A model generated the notes under the pieces. The model saw nothing but the letters and a program-made list of their open reading frames with translations, was not told the DNA's origin and did no database searches. Shown one piece after another: positions 1 to 8,570 of a DNA stretch of 28,185 bases. The stretch covers positions 1 to 28,185 of the forward strand of contig JBKHBT010000040.1 of NCBI GenBank assembly GCA_046542255.1. Direction: 5' to 3'. Both the position numbers and the translations under genes were made by a program. Position 1 is the stretch's first letter. Each line of letters begins with the position of its first letter. The stretch is from JBKHBT01 sp046542255. Lineage in GTDB: Bacteria; UBP14; UBA6098; JBKHBT01.

Positions 1-2
1 AA

Positions 3-32
3 AAGCCGGACTCGAGTGAGCCCGGCTTCTTT
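3..32 (-). terminator. Rho-independent terminator of the secreted-protein gene
   Basis: AAGCCGG (3-9) pairs with CCGGCTT (22-28). After an A/C mismatch the stem continues as CTC/GAG around a GAGT loop. Read on the minus strand, the hairpin is followed by TTTT at the window edge, as expected for an intrinsic terminator about 45 bases after the stop at 79. A CTTT tract on the other side means it could also work on the plus strand. Confidence 0.75.
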
Positions 33-78
33 ATACTTACCTTAAATTGATAGGGCAGGGAAGCCCATATCTAAGGTT

Positions 79-3000
79 TTATTTCATGAGTATCATTCTT
101 CTGACATCGGTGAAGTCCTTGGTTTCTACCTTGTAGAGGTAAACACCAGTGGAGACATCATCGCCACTGTCATTCTTGCCATACCATGTGTAGTTGTAAA
201 CACCAGCATCCATAGAACCATTGGCAATAGTCTTAACCTTTTCACCAAGGGTATTATAGATAGCTATTTCGGCATCGCAATCTTCTTTCAATGAAACACT
301 GAATGAAGTGGTTGCATTGAATGGGTTCGGAGTATTCTGCTCGAGAGCATATGTCTCCGGAACTATGTTCTGCTCATCAGCATCGAGCATATTTGCAGCT
401 ATTGTGAAGTTCACAGTAGTCGATCCATTATAGATGAATGTGATCGAAGTATCTTCACGCATATCGATCATTTCACCTGTACCCGGATGTTCGACTGTCA
501 ATGTATAATCTTCACTTATATCGAGAACACCAAAGCTTCCATCTGCAGGGTCCGTAGGTGTATTTCTAGGCCATGCTAATGTAACTCTGTCGCCAGAGCT
601 AAGGTCTGTAACATTCATATTCCAGGTCTTTGTTTCGCCTGTTGTAAATGTGGACTTGAACTCGTCCTTTAGACGACTTGTACCTTGAACAAATGATGCC
701 TTAAGAACTGTTCCACCCGGAGGTGTTATTGACATCTCTTCATGGTCATAGTCATCCAATGGAGTATCATCAATAGCATCGGCTGTGGTTGCAAGATAGT
801 TCCACATGTCATTAAGCTCGATACCATCGGAAGTGGCAGTTGCAGAGACACGTAAAACGATATCTTCAAGCGATTCATCCGAAGATTCTTTGTCGAATTT
901 CACGCCTTTGGCAAATGATTCCAATGCATAGTCTGCTTTGAAAGGTATGCTCGCTGTCTCGTCATCGAGCTTGACCCACCAGCCGAGATAAGGATCGATC
1001 TCATTGGATAATCCACCCGCGAATCCTGGTGTATAGGTTGCCCAACCGCTTGTAGTGCTGTAATACCAAACAGTTTCATCTATACCGTGGAATGCAGGAT
1101 CGGCTACAACATCGTCCCAATCGACTCTGCGATTGATCGGATTTCCGATTACCTGCCAGCCTGGTAGTGCTGCGTCGTGATTGTATGTGAGTTCTATTGT
1201 ATAGTCATCAACATATTCTTCACCATAAACATCGAATTTATTATCATCGATATTTGACCAGAGATAATAGCCTTCGCCTCTTTCGAATTCACCTGGTACA
1301 GTATAACGGCCATCGACAGCATACCATCCAAGAATATCGCTTCCGGTTTCAGAAACAGAGAATGGAGTGATATCATCATGGAGCTGTGCCCATGGGTCAT
1401 TCGGAATAGCATCGACTGGTACGGAAATCATATTCCAACCATAATCGATTGTTGGCGAAACGCTTAGGGTTATCGGGATTGTTAAAGGTGGTACTTCGGG
1501 ATCATATTCGAGATATCCATCGAAATCATGAATACCAGCCTGTGCCGAATGGCCTGCAGTTCTGACCATAATATCTACACATTCGTCTGGAGCGAGTGTT
1601 CCAGAGTAAGGATCGAAATAGATTCCGCCTGGTAGAATACCATAACCGGAATCAAGAATATAAACCTTATTAACTTCCATAGCGGTGTACCAAATTTTGC
1701 CTTCGCCATCGATTTCCAAGCCTGCGAGCGCGAAAGGCTCAGTTTCAGGTGGTACATCGAGCGTATTTAGGACTGTTCCAGTATTGAAATCTACTTCAAA
1801 TATCTGGTTATCATCGGCATTTGCAGCATACCAAACAGTTCTTCTGCCTGGATGGAATGCAACACCGGCACAGCCGTCAGCATCGATTTCGCCGATTTCA
1901 TCGCCCGGGACATCCCAGCTCTTGCCTTTAACCTTATAAATCTTATCGGAATTCCAACCGCCTGTATAGAAAACATCTTCAACAGGATCATAAACTAAAC
2001 CACGCTGTGATACTGAACCCCAGCCTGTATCTGGTGTAGCATCATAAAGCGAATCGACTATTTCAAGACTAACCGGGTCCACTTTATACATAGCATTGGT
2101 TCCGCCAACCTGGAGTAACCATAGGCCATCGCCGTCCCATGCCATATCTCCAATAAATGTAATTGAAGGCCAGTAGTCTAATGCATCGAAATATCTTCCT
2201 GTAAGGCTTCCGTCTCTATTGTATTCACGAATATAGCATGTTCCGCCGATATCGGTTATCCAATATTTATCGGTTTCCCAGATACCAATAAGGCCAAGGC
2301 CCCATGGAGTATCCAGTCCGCCACCAAGAATATCGATTTCTTCTATGACATCGCCCATACCAGATTCTTCTCCGAAGTCGGATCCCCATGCTGAGAAGTT
2401 GAATACTACGGTATCATTGCTTGTATTACAGAATGAAATAGCTGCTGCGCTGTCTTCATGGTCGTAGGCAATTTCAACATCTACGCCATCATCGCCACCA
2501 GGTGTCCACTGGACAGGTGACATTGGTATATAAACTGTTACATCTTCAAATTCATTAATGGCAGCATCTGCAAAACCTGGGAAATAACCGGTTTTATGAG
2601 CACCAACAGTCTTCATACCAATTCTTACATCCTCAAGCATAAAATAACCGTCTTCATCTGTGAATGTTGTAACATCATCCACCATGACAAGTGCGCCTTC
2701 TATCGGGACATAATCAACATTGTCATAGACGTAACCATCTACATTACCAACTGCAGGTGGTTCGGGGGGTATCATTTCGCCAGTCAGGCAAACATCATCG
2801 ATATACCAGCCCGGATACCAATTAACAGAGCCATCGCTACCGAAATGCCAGTTAATATGAGTAACATCTGGATAGCTGGTTAAATCTGCTTCAACTTGGG
2901 TCCAGCTTGTTCCTGAGCCAGAAAAAGCATCATCGCCTGCCCAATAGGCGGCTATGGATGTGCTTGTAGTGCCGTCATAGCCTGGTGTTGGTGTAACCCT

Positions 3001-4338
3001 TTCCCATGTTGAGCCTCCATCGGTGGATAAGTCAATAATACCGGCATCGAAATAGCTTTCTGTTTCGTACCATTGCCACCAGGTAATACTCTCTATTGTA
3101 GTAAGCGGGCTTGCCGTTAAATCAAATTGTAGGACCCAGTCGGCATTGTTATCATAATCACCGGCAATATTGGTTCCCCAGCAATTTGTACCAGAATGAG
3201 CTGCTGATGGCCCGGATGAAGGAGTACCCCAATCCCAACCAGCAGAACTTATAAAACCACCATCATCAGATTCGAAATCTTCACATGACCCGCCTTCATC
3301 GCCGTAGTTTAGGAAGAGCGTATCGAGGTCAATCGAATCACCAGGTTCTGCATCAAAAGGTGGAAAGCTTTCTGTAAAATAGCCATACTCTTCACCATAA
3401 ATTACAATATGGCCTGCTTCACATTCTGCTAATTCAAAGCTTCCATCAGCCTCGGTTTCGACCGTGCCACCTGTGCTGGAATAAATTGTGATTCCGGCAT
3501 CTGCGCCCGGAGTCGGTACGAGATCAGCATGGCCTGTGACATAAACATATGGTGCTGCCTCAATCTCGAGATCGACATTGTATGTTTCGCCGGAGGCAAG
3601 TGTGAATGGTGTTGCATTGCTATCTGGAAACCAGCCAGCCAGATGAGCATATACACCGTCATAAGTACCGGGTGCAACTTCCATGGTATAGTCACCTGAT
3701 GGGCTAACAGATACTGTTGTATAAGCATCGCCAAATGTGCTGACATTTACTCCGCCATTGTCTGTCACGTCAACTTTATTGACATTGCCTTCTACAATAG
3801 CCGGAGGCTCGGAAACAGTTACTGAAATATCATCGACATACCATTCGGTGTCATAACTTTCATTATATCTGAAAGCTATCCAAATATCATCGCCACCAGA
3901 AGCATAACTTTCCAAATCACGGGTTCTTTCTAACCAACTGGATGAGACATCTGATAGCTCATCAACTTCTGTCATAGTTGCAAGCGGGTCAGAAGTGGGA
4001 TCGGTTGTTGAAATGTAAAGTCCATGGTAGGTATAATAACTAGTGAAAGCTGTGTATTCCCACCATGCTATTTCTAGCCCATCAATAAAACCGGGTAATG
4101 AAATCGGGCCATAAATTGCCCAATCATCATGTGGGCCATCCCAATCATCCGGGTGACTTAAAGATGTAGAGGGCGAATGCGACCTACTAGTCGATAGAGC
4201 CCAGGATGAAGTACTAGAAGATACCAGTGTCCAACCAGTACCTAAGCCGGACTCAAAATCATCTTCAAAAAGAACAACTTGAGCGGCTAATGGGAGAGTA
4301 AACAGTATTAATAAAACTGCAAGAAGTAGTTTCTTCAT
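79..4338 (-). CDS. Secreted multidomain protein with C-terminal FlgD-Ig/T9SS-type sorting domain
   Basis: 1419 residues. Residues 1-20 are a signal peptide (MKK, hydrophobic core, LAAQ). Residues 24-176 and 351-520 look like two choice-of-anchor-J/cleaved-adhesin domains (DFES start, 'WYVDDISVTV' and 'WYIDDVCLTG' ends). Between and after them are carboxypeptidase-regulatory-like beta sandwiches (about 180-260, 265-343, 531-606). Residues 660-905 have propeller-like repeats (AWDGDGLWLL, GLEIDGEGKIWYT). Residues 968-1134 resemble the 'GWNMISVPV' domain common in such proteins. Residues 1330-1419 (LEQNTPNPFN...GVYLYKVETKDF) are a FlgD-Ig/type IX sorting-like tail. It is probably a surface or secreted adhesin-like protein; its ligand is unknown. 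The start follows AAGGAGG. It has its own promoter and terminator, so it is monocistronic. The family assignment of the tail is firm; true type IX export is inferred. Confidence 0.9.
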   Translation of the reverse strand: MKKLLLAVLLILFTLPLAAQVVLFEDDFESGLGTGWTLVSSSTSSWALSTSRSHSPSTSLSHPDDWDGPHDDWAIYGPISLPGFIDGLEIAWWEYTAFTSYYTYHGLYISTTDPTSDPLATMTEVDELSDVSSSWLERTRDLESYASGGDDIWIAFRYNESYDTEWYVDDISVTVSEPPAIVEGNVNKVDVTDNGGVNVSTFGDAYTTVSVSPSGDYTMEVAPGTYDGVYAHLAGWFPDSNATPFTLASGETYNVDLEIEAAPYVYVTGHADLVPTPGADAGITIYSSTGGTVETEADGSFELAECEAGHIVIYGEEYGYFTESFPPFDAEPGDSIDLDTLFLNYGDEGGSCEDFESDDGGFISSAGWDWGTPSSGPSAAHSGTNCWGTNIAGDYDNNADWVLQFDLTASPLTTIESITWWQWYETESYFDAGIIDLSTDGGSTWERVTPTPGYDGTTSTSIAAYWAGDDAFSGSGTSWTQVEADLTSYPDVTHINWHFGSDGSVNWYPGWYIDDVCLTGEMIPPEPPAVGNVDGYVYDNVDYVPIEGALVMVDDVTTFTDEDGYFMLEDVRIGMKTVGAHKTGYFPGFADAAINEFEDVTVYIPMSPVQWTPGGDDGVDVEIAYDHEDSAAAISFCNTSNDTVVFNFSAWGSDFGEESGMGDVIEEIDILGGGLDTPWGLGLIGIWETDKYWITDIGGTCYIREYNRDGSLTGRYFDALDYWPSITFIGDMAWDGDGLWLLQVGGTNAMYKVDPVSLEIVDSLYDATPDTGWGSVSQRGLVYDPVEDVFYTGGWNSDKIYKVKGKSWDVPGDEIGEIDADGCAGVAFHPGRRTVWYAANADDNQIFEVDFNTGTVLNTLDVPPETEPFALAGLEIDGEGKIWYTAMEVNKVYILDSGYGILPGGIYFDPYSGTLAPDECVDIMVRTAGHSAQAGIHDFDGYLEYDPEVPPLTIPITLSVSPTIDYGWNMISVPVDAIPNDPWAQLHDDITPFSVSETGSDILGWYAVDGRYTVPGEFERGEGYYLWSNIDDNKFDVYGEEYVDDYTIELTYNHDAALPGWQVIGNPINRRVDWDDVVADPAFHGIDETVWYYSTTSGWATYTPGFAGGLSNEIDPYLGWWVKLDDETASIPFKADYALESFAKGVKFDKESSDESLEDIVLRVSATATSDGIELNDMWNYLATTADAIDDTPLDDYDHEEMSITPPGGTVLKASFVQGTSRLKDEFKSTFTTGETKTWNMNVTDLSSGDRVTLAWPRNTPTDPADGSFGVLDISEDYTLTVEHPGTGEMIDMREDTSITFIYNGSTTVNFTIAANMLDADEQNIVPETYALEQNTPNPFNATTSFSVSLKEDCDAEIAIYNTLGEKVKTIANGSMDAGVYNYTWYGKNDSGDDVSTGVYLYKVETKDFTDVRRMILMK

Positions 4339-4414
4339 CTCTCCAAACCTCCTTTAATTTTTCTGTTTCTAAAAGTTTCCTGTTTATCAAATTTAACATA
4401 TATTTTTGTCTCTT

Positions 4415-4430
4415 TTGAGTTTGCACTCAA
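4415..4430 (-). promoter_or_regulatory. GNRA-loop hairpin at the predicted mRNA 5' end
   Basis: On the minus strand TTGAGT-GCAA-ACTCAA forms a perfect 6-bp stem with a GCAA tetraloop. It begins about two bases after the start point predicted from the promoter at 4439-4467 and about 75 bases before the ATG. Its position suggests a 5'-end stabilising stem-loop; that role is inferred. Confidence 0.5.
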
Positions 4431-4438
4431 TTTAACGA

Positions 4439-4467
4439 AATATAAACATTATTTATTTTCAAGTCAA
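4439..4467 (-). promoter_or_regulatory. Sigma70-like promoter of the secreted-protein gene
   Basis: The minus strand carries TTGACT (4467-4462), a 17-base spacer and TATATT (4444-4439), each 5/6 to consensus. The predicted start point near 4432 gives a leader of about 95 bases. The rest of the 291-base gap (4339-4629) is AT-rich; I see no gene or strong terminator for the upstream phospholipase-D gene in it. Confidence 0.6.
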
Positions 4468-4629
4468 GCTTATAACACAATACAAAGTTATTAACCCAAA
4501 TATTTGCTTTTTCTTATGCCTTCTCACTTTTTTATCTACAACATCCTTTATTTGATTAAAAAGATACATAAACTAATTCAAAAGAAAAGATTTTTTATAT
4601 ATTTTTTTGATTAAAAAATTTATACATTT

Positions 4630-5667
4630 TTATTTGAGATTATAGCTTTCAGTTTCCTGCCACCATTTTTCAAATTCCTGTGTATAATAATCAATAATAT
4701 CACCATCCTGTATCCAAACAAAGTTTTCATCATTATAATTTGTTCCGCTCATGGTATAATTGCCACTCGATACAATAAGCTCATCGCCATCGATTATCAT
4801 GAATTTATGGTGAAAGGCATATCGGCAAGGGTCTTTTCTGGCATCTATGCCTGCGCGGACGAAATCATTATATTTAGTATTGTAGCCTCGTTCTATGGCC
4901 AATGAATCGAAAATCACTCGAATTTCCACGCCTCGATTATGTGCATCTATATAATCATCTGTGATATAGTTCAAAGTATATGCATAAATAGCAAGGTCTA
5001 TGGACTCTTCAGCCATCTGGACTCTCTCGCGAAGCATATTTTCGACACCATCCACAGGAGTAAAATAAACCTGCACAGCCGAACCATCGATGGTGTATTC
5101 TTCTACTCCATTGCTGGTTTTATTGCTCTGGAAACGTCCATCGAACATCTGTTGGAAATCGTGAAGGTATTCCAATGCAATTTCTCTGGAATTCATAATA
5201 AGGGCACTGTTATTATTCGAAAATAGGCCACTATAGGTAAAATTGGTACAGCCAGTCCAAACAATCGATGAGTCGATAATCATGGTTTTATTATGCGATG
5301 ACGAGCCTCCTCTTGGATCGACAGATATCTCGATACCACCGTCTTCCAGCCGGCCATAACAGCCTTCTTCATCGATGGCATAGTTCTCCTGATCGCAAAC
5401 CACCCGAACAAGAATTCCTCTTTCATGAGCATCGATCAGGCTATTTTCGATATCATCGTCTTCGAGCAAAAATGTTGCCACTGCAATCGTCTTTTCGGCA
5501 TTTTGGATATAATTGACAGCTTCACTCTGGACATTTTCGGAACCATTAGGATTTGTAAACAATGCAAAAATATCGGTAGTAAAATCATAGCCATCATCGT
5601 CATCATCTTCGCTACATGCAATAAACAAAATACTCAATACCAATAATAATGTAACAAGCCTTTTCAT
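4630..5667 (-). CDS. Phospholipase D-like lipoprotein (two HKD motifs)
   Basis: 345 residues from the ATG at 5667, chosen over the in-frame ATG at 5697 because AGGAGAAAAG precedes it and the shorter form gives a clean lipoprotein signal (MKRLVTLLLVLSILFIAC, lipidated Cys18). An acidic run follows (SEDDDDD). Both catalytic HxK(x)4D motifs of the PLD superfamily are intact: HNKTMIID (H125/K127/D132) and HHKFMIID (H286/K288/D293). The size and two-motif layout fit Nuc/cardiolipin-synthase-type PLD enzymes. The predicted product is a membrane-anchored phosphodiesterase in the periplasm or outer membrane; the substrate (DNA or phospholipid) cannot be told. It starts 11 bases after the cysS stop and is probably cotranscribed with cysS. 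Confidence 0.88.
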   Translation of the reverse strand: MKRLVTLLLVLSILFIACSEDDDDDGYDFTTDIFALFTNPNGSENVQSEAVNYIQNAEKTIAVATFLLEDDDIENSLIDAHERGILVRVVCDQENYAIDEEGCYGRLEDGGIEISVDPRGGSSSHNKTMIIDSSIVWTGCTNFTYSGLFSNNNSALIMNSREIALEYLHDFQQMFDGRFQSNKTSNGVEEYTIDGSAVQVYFTPVDGVENMLRERVQMAEESIDLAIYAYTLNYITDDYIDAHNRGVEIRVIFDSLAIERGYNTKYNDFVRAGIDARKDPCRYAFHHKFMIIDGDELIVSSGNYTMSGTNYNDENFVWIQDGDIIDYYTQEFEKWWQETESYNLK

Positions 5668-5678
5668 CTTTTCTCCTA

Positions 5679-7112
5679 TTAGATTTTTCGTTTCCATTCG
5701 GTTCCTTCTCTGGTGTCTTCGAGAACATAACCGCTCATCTCGATAAAATCTCTTAATTTATCAGCCAGAGTCCAGTTTTTTTCAGATTTGGCTCTCTCTC
5801 GAAGTCCTATAAGCTCATCGAGCGGAGTTTTTTGGCCTTCGAATTCGAGAATGGGCATATCTTTTTCGATAGGCGGCTGGACAAAACCAAGAACGGTATC
5901 GAATTTATCGAGAAGCTCTTTTATCCGCTTTTTATCGATCATGGCAAGGCCAAAGTCATCGTTGATACGATTTAATTCGCGAATCATATCGAATATCTTG
6001 CCGATTGCGCCGGAGATATTTAGGTCATTATCCAGATCCTCTGTGAACCCATCCAGAGTTCTTTTGAGAATCTCGCCGACTTCGGGGCGTTCTACTGCTT
6101 CTTCTTTTTCCGGCTTTTCAAGCATCCTGTAGAAATCCCAGATTCTCTGAAGGCTAGTAGCGGCGGCATTTAGCCCATCAATTGTAAAATTCAGTTTCTT
6201 GCGGTAATGTGTCGAAATAAGCACATATCTGACTGCCATAGGATGATAGCCCTTATCAAGAATCTGCCTGAGCGTATAGAAATTGCCCAGAGATTTGGAC
6301 ATTTTTTGCCCCTCCACCACCAGAAATTCGCTATGAAGCCAATAATTGACAAATTTTTCATCATTTGCGCCTTCGGCCTGTGCGATTTCATTCTCATGGT
6401 GAGGGAACATATTATCCACTCCGCCAGTATGAATATCGAAATGATTGCCCAAATATTGCGTTGACATTGCCGAACATTCGATATGCCATCCCGGCCTTCC
6501 TTTGCCTAATTCTGTTTCCCAGTAAACATCACCATCGTCTTTATTCCAGGCCTTCCATAGAGCGAAATCTCGTGCTTCGTCCTTTTCGTATTCATCCGAT
6601 GCAATTCGCACTCCGGTTTTCAGGTCTTCGGGATTCATATTGGCCAGCTTGCCATAGTCCTTAAATTTCGATATAGAAAAATACCAGGTGCCATCATTGC
6701 CTTTATACGCCAAACCCTTGTCGATTAATTTTTTCACCATTTCGACCATAGCATCTATATGTTCTGTAGCTGCTGGATAGACTTCGGCGCGTTCGATACC
6801 GAGCGTATCCAGGTCATCGAAAAAAGCTTCTTTGAATTTTTTCGTATATTCCGAAAGCTCTTTGCCTTCTTTTATCGAGTTTTTAATTGTCTTATCATCA
6901 ACATCGGTAAGATTCATAACCTGTTTTACTTCAAAGCCGCGGAATTTTAGATATCTCCGCAAAAGGTCCTCGAAAATATATGTCCTGAAATTTCCGATAT
7001 GTGCATAATCATATACAGTCGGCCCACAGGTGTACATCCGAACCGAGCCTTCATCGATCGGCTGGAATTCTACTTTGCGCCTTTCCATAGTATTGTAAAA
7101 TTTGATAGTCAT
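5679..7112 (-). CDS. cysS: Cysteinyl-tRNA synthetase
   Basis: 477 residues, a normal length for this class I synthetase, which charges tRNA-Cys in the cytoplasm. Visible signatures are CGPTVYDYAHIGN near residues 29-41 (zinc ligand C29 and the HIGH-type motif), VDDKTI, zinc ligands C213 (WHIECSAM) and H238 (FPHHENE), and KMSKS at 270-274. The C-terminal helical DALR-like region ends in EGTEWKRKI, as usual. AAGGGG lies seven bases before the ATG. The phospholipase-D gene follows directly. No truncation or missing residue is seen. Confidence 0.97.
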   Translation of the reverse strand: MTIKFYNTMERRKVEFQPIDEGSVRMYTCGPTVYDYAHIGNFRTYIFEDLLRRYLKFRGFEVKQVMNLTDVDDKTIKNSIKEGKELSEYTKKFKEAFFDDLDTLGIERAEVYPAATEHIDAMVEMVKKLIDKGLAYKGNDGTWYFSISKFKDYGKLANMNPEDLKTGVRIASDEYEKDEARDFALWKAWNKDDGDVYWETELGKGRPGWHIECSAMSTQYLGNHFDIHTGGVDNMFPHHENEIAQAEGANDEKFVNYWLHSEFLVVEGQKMSKSLGNFYTLRQILDKGYHPMAVRYVLISTHYRKKLNFTIDGLNAAATSLQRIWDFYRMLEKPEKEEAVERPEVGEILKRTLDGFTEDLDNDLNISGAIGKIFDMIRELNRINDDFGLAMIDKKRIKELLDKFDTVLGFVQPPIEKDMPILEFEGQKTPLDELIGLRERAKSEKNWTLADKLRDFIEMSGYVLEDTREGTEWKRKI

Positions 7113-7147
7113 TTTTTAGCCCCTTTCATTCATTAAAGCTTATATTT

Positions 7148-7175
7148 AAGATAAAGAAAATCCGATTAAAATCAA
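7148..7175 (-). promoter_or_regulatory. Candidate cysS promoter
   Basis: On the minus strand TTGATT (7175-7170), a 16-base spacer and TATCTT (7153-7148) give a moderate sigma70-like match, about 36 bases before the cysS ATG. The surrounding divergent gap (7113-7366) is very AT-rich, so chance matches are likely. Confidence 0.35.
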
Positions 7176-7366
7176 AAACTTTCTTAAATAAACGCCTAAT
7201 ATAAAATCACATGTCATAATTCATTCATTTTATTGGTGTCGATATTTTATTTTATAACTTTTTACATGTAACTACAAGTCGTCTAATATTTTATATTTAA
7301 AAAAAATCTTTCTGATACTTGATTTTTTTTCATTTTAGATATATTTTGTATCTGAAAGGAGAGAAG

Positions 7367-7570
7367 ATGTTCTTAGGCCAAATTTTACGTTATTCAGGTT
7401 TTTGCACGGGAGTCGATATACTCGAGGCCTTAGATGTCCAGATGAGTGGCGACCCAAGGCATATCGGCGCAATTCTTCTCGAGATGAAGAAAATCGATTC
7501 TGAACAGCTCAAACAGGCACTGGAAATACAAAGGAGCTTGAAAAATAAAGTAAAGATCGAAAAGAATTAG
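7367..7570 (+). CDS. Small stand-alone GspE/MshE N-terminal-like protein
   Basis: 67 residues from the ATG at 7367, chosen because AAAGGAGAG sits just upstream; an in-frame ATG 48 bases earlier has no ribosome site. The sequence is two halves of one repeat: LGQILRYSGFCTGVDILEALDVQ, then IGAILLEMKKIDSEQLKQALEIQ, each 'LG-IL---G-I----L--AL--Q'. This is the pattern of the N-terminal domain of type II secretion/type IV pilus ATPases (GspE, PilB, MshE), where MshE-N binds cyclic-di-GMP. No ATPase follows; a terminator does. It may be a free adaptor or ligand-sensing module. The repeat is clear, the relationship probable, the function unknown. Confidence 0.75.
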   Translation: MFLGQILRYSGFCTGVDILEALDVQMSGDPRHIGAILLEMKKIDSEQLKQALEIQRSLKNKVKIEKN

Positions 7571-7594
7571 TCCTTTTTTCCAAAATATCTTAAC

Positions 7595-7622
7595 AAAGGC
7601 ACATTTCGATGTGTCTTTTTTT
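7595..7622 (+). terminator. Rho-independent terminator after the small GspE-N-like gene
   Basis: GGCACAT (7598-7604) pairs with ATGTGTC (7609-7615, one G-T) around a TTCG loop, flanked by AAA before and a run of seven T after. It lies 25 bases past the stop at 7570 and before the lipoprotein gene, separating the two. Confidence 0.8.
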
Positions 7623-7659
7623 ATGTAATAATCAATTTCCTTTTGTCGATAAGCCTAAT

Positions 7660-8304
7660 ATGAGAGCTATCAAATTTTTTTGCATATTGGGGATTTTATT
7701 TTTTGGGGGATGTATCGGCAGAGATAGCGAAGAACCTCGGCTGCATTTGCGAGTGGACAATGCTCCCATATTTCTTATTCCGGGCGACTCGGCATTTGTC
7801 GCAGCTAACCTTTTCGACTCCAATAACAATATTGTGGATTGCGATATCGAATATGTATCGAATATTAACCAGATAGCCAGCTTCGATGAAAATGGTATCA
7901 TATTTGCAAAATCAACAGGCATATTCGATTTCCAGATAATTGCACAAGATATCGATACGACTTTCTTCGCATATATCACCGAATTGCCAATTTCCCATAT
8001 CGATATCTCACCCAGCCCATTTTTTGTCCGCTCCAATGATACAGCCACAATCGATGTTTATATTTTTGATATCGAAGAAAATAGAATAATCTTACCCGAA
8101 ATACCTGCATATCTAAGGATAAAAAATCGTCATGCGATACTCTTTTCACAACAATCGCCTTCATCTTTCAAAATAGAAGGCATCGATGAAGGGTTTTCCA
8201 TTGTCGAAGCATCGCTTAATGCAGATTTCGACTGTATCTATGCCGACAGAGACACAATCTTTGTGATAGATATGCCAAATCCGCCCGGAGTCAATTGCTA
8301 TTAA
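7660..8304 (+). CDS. Lipoprotein with bacterial Ig-like (Big_2-type) domains
   Basis: 214 residues from the ATG at 7660. An in-frame ATG at 7609 lies inside the terminator hairpin and would spoil the signal peptide. MRAIKFFCILGILFFGGC is a lipoprotein signal (FGGC lipobox, lipidated Cys18). Two beta-rich repeats follow (about 30-115 and 118-207). They show the Big_2 pattern: 'ISPSPFFVRSNDTATIDVYIFD' near the start of the second and a Gly-Phe-Asp or Gly-Phe-Ser turn before the last strand. It is probably a surface-anchored structural or adhesion protein. No Shine-Dalgarno is evident. The 89-base gap to the previous gene holds that gene's terminator, so transcription must start very close to, or read through into, this gene. 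Confidence 0.75.
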   Translation: MRAIKFFCILGILFFGGCIGRDSEEPRLHLRVDNAPIFLIPGDSAFVAANLFDSNNNIVDCDIEYVSNINQIASFDENGIIFAKSTGIFDFQIIAQDIDTTFFAYITELPISHIDISPSPFFVRSNDTATIDVYIFDIEENRIILPEIPAYLRIKNRHAILFSQQSPSSFKIEGIDEGFSIVEASLNADFDCIYADRDTIFVIDMPNPPGVNCY

Positions 8305-8318
8305 AGTCATACAAATAT

Positions 8319-8363
8319 TTTAAGAATCAAAATATAACGAATAATCTTTATTTAAGAATCAAA
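8319..8363 (+). repeat. 13-bp direct repeat upstream of the kinase promoter
   Basis: TTTAAGAATCAAA occurs at 8319-8331 and again at 8351-8363, start to start 32 bp (about three helix turns). Both lie between the lipoprotein stop and the kinase promoter. This spacing would suit paired regulator sites, but the motif is AT-rich and could be chance. Confidence 0.5.
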
Positions 8364-8453
8364 TTTGCATTGGTGAATATTTTTCTCGTCTTACTGTTCC
8401 ACGAAACCCATTACATAACAAGGCCTTAGAATCTTAGAAAACAAAAATAGAAC

Positions 8454-8481
8454 TTGAAAATGCCACTATTTTTAATATATT
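8454..8481 (+). promoter_or_regulatory. Sigma70-like promoter of the hybrid kinase gene
   Basis: TTGAAA (8454-8459), a 16-base spacer and TATATT (8476-8481), each box 5/6 to consensus. The start point would be near 8488, leaving a leader of about 83 bases that contains a terminator-like hairpin. Confidence 0.55.
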
Positions 8482-8524
8482 AGAAGCACGTGTTCGAGAT
8501 TGTGGTGACCATTAATTCAGTTGG

Positions 8525-8546
8525 CCTTCATTTCGAAGGGTTTTTT
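8525..8546 (+). terminator. Terminator-like hairpin in the kinase leader (possible attenuator)
   Basis: CCTTC (8525-8529) pairs with GAAGG (8535-8539) around ATTTC and is followed by GTTTTTTATT. The stem is short. It lies downstream of the kinase promoter and only 25 bases before its ATG. It is therefore either the terminator of the preceding lipoprotein gene or a conditional stop in the kinase leader. Confidence 0.45.
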
Positions 8547-8570
8547 ATTGTAAATAAATAAGGTAGAGTT

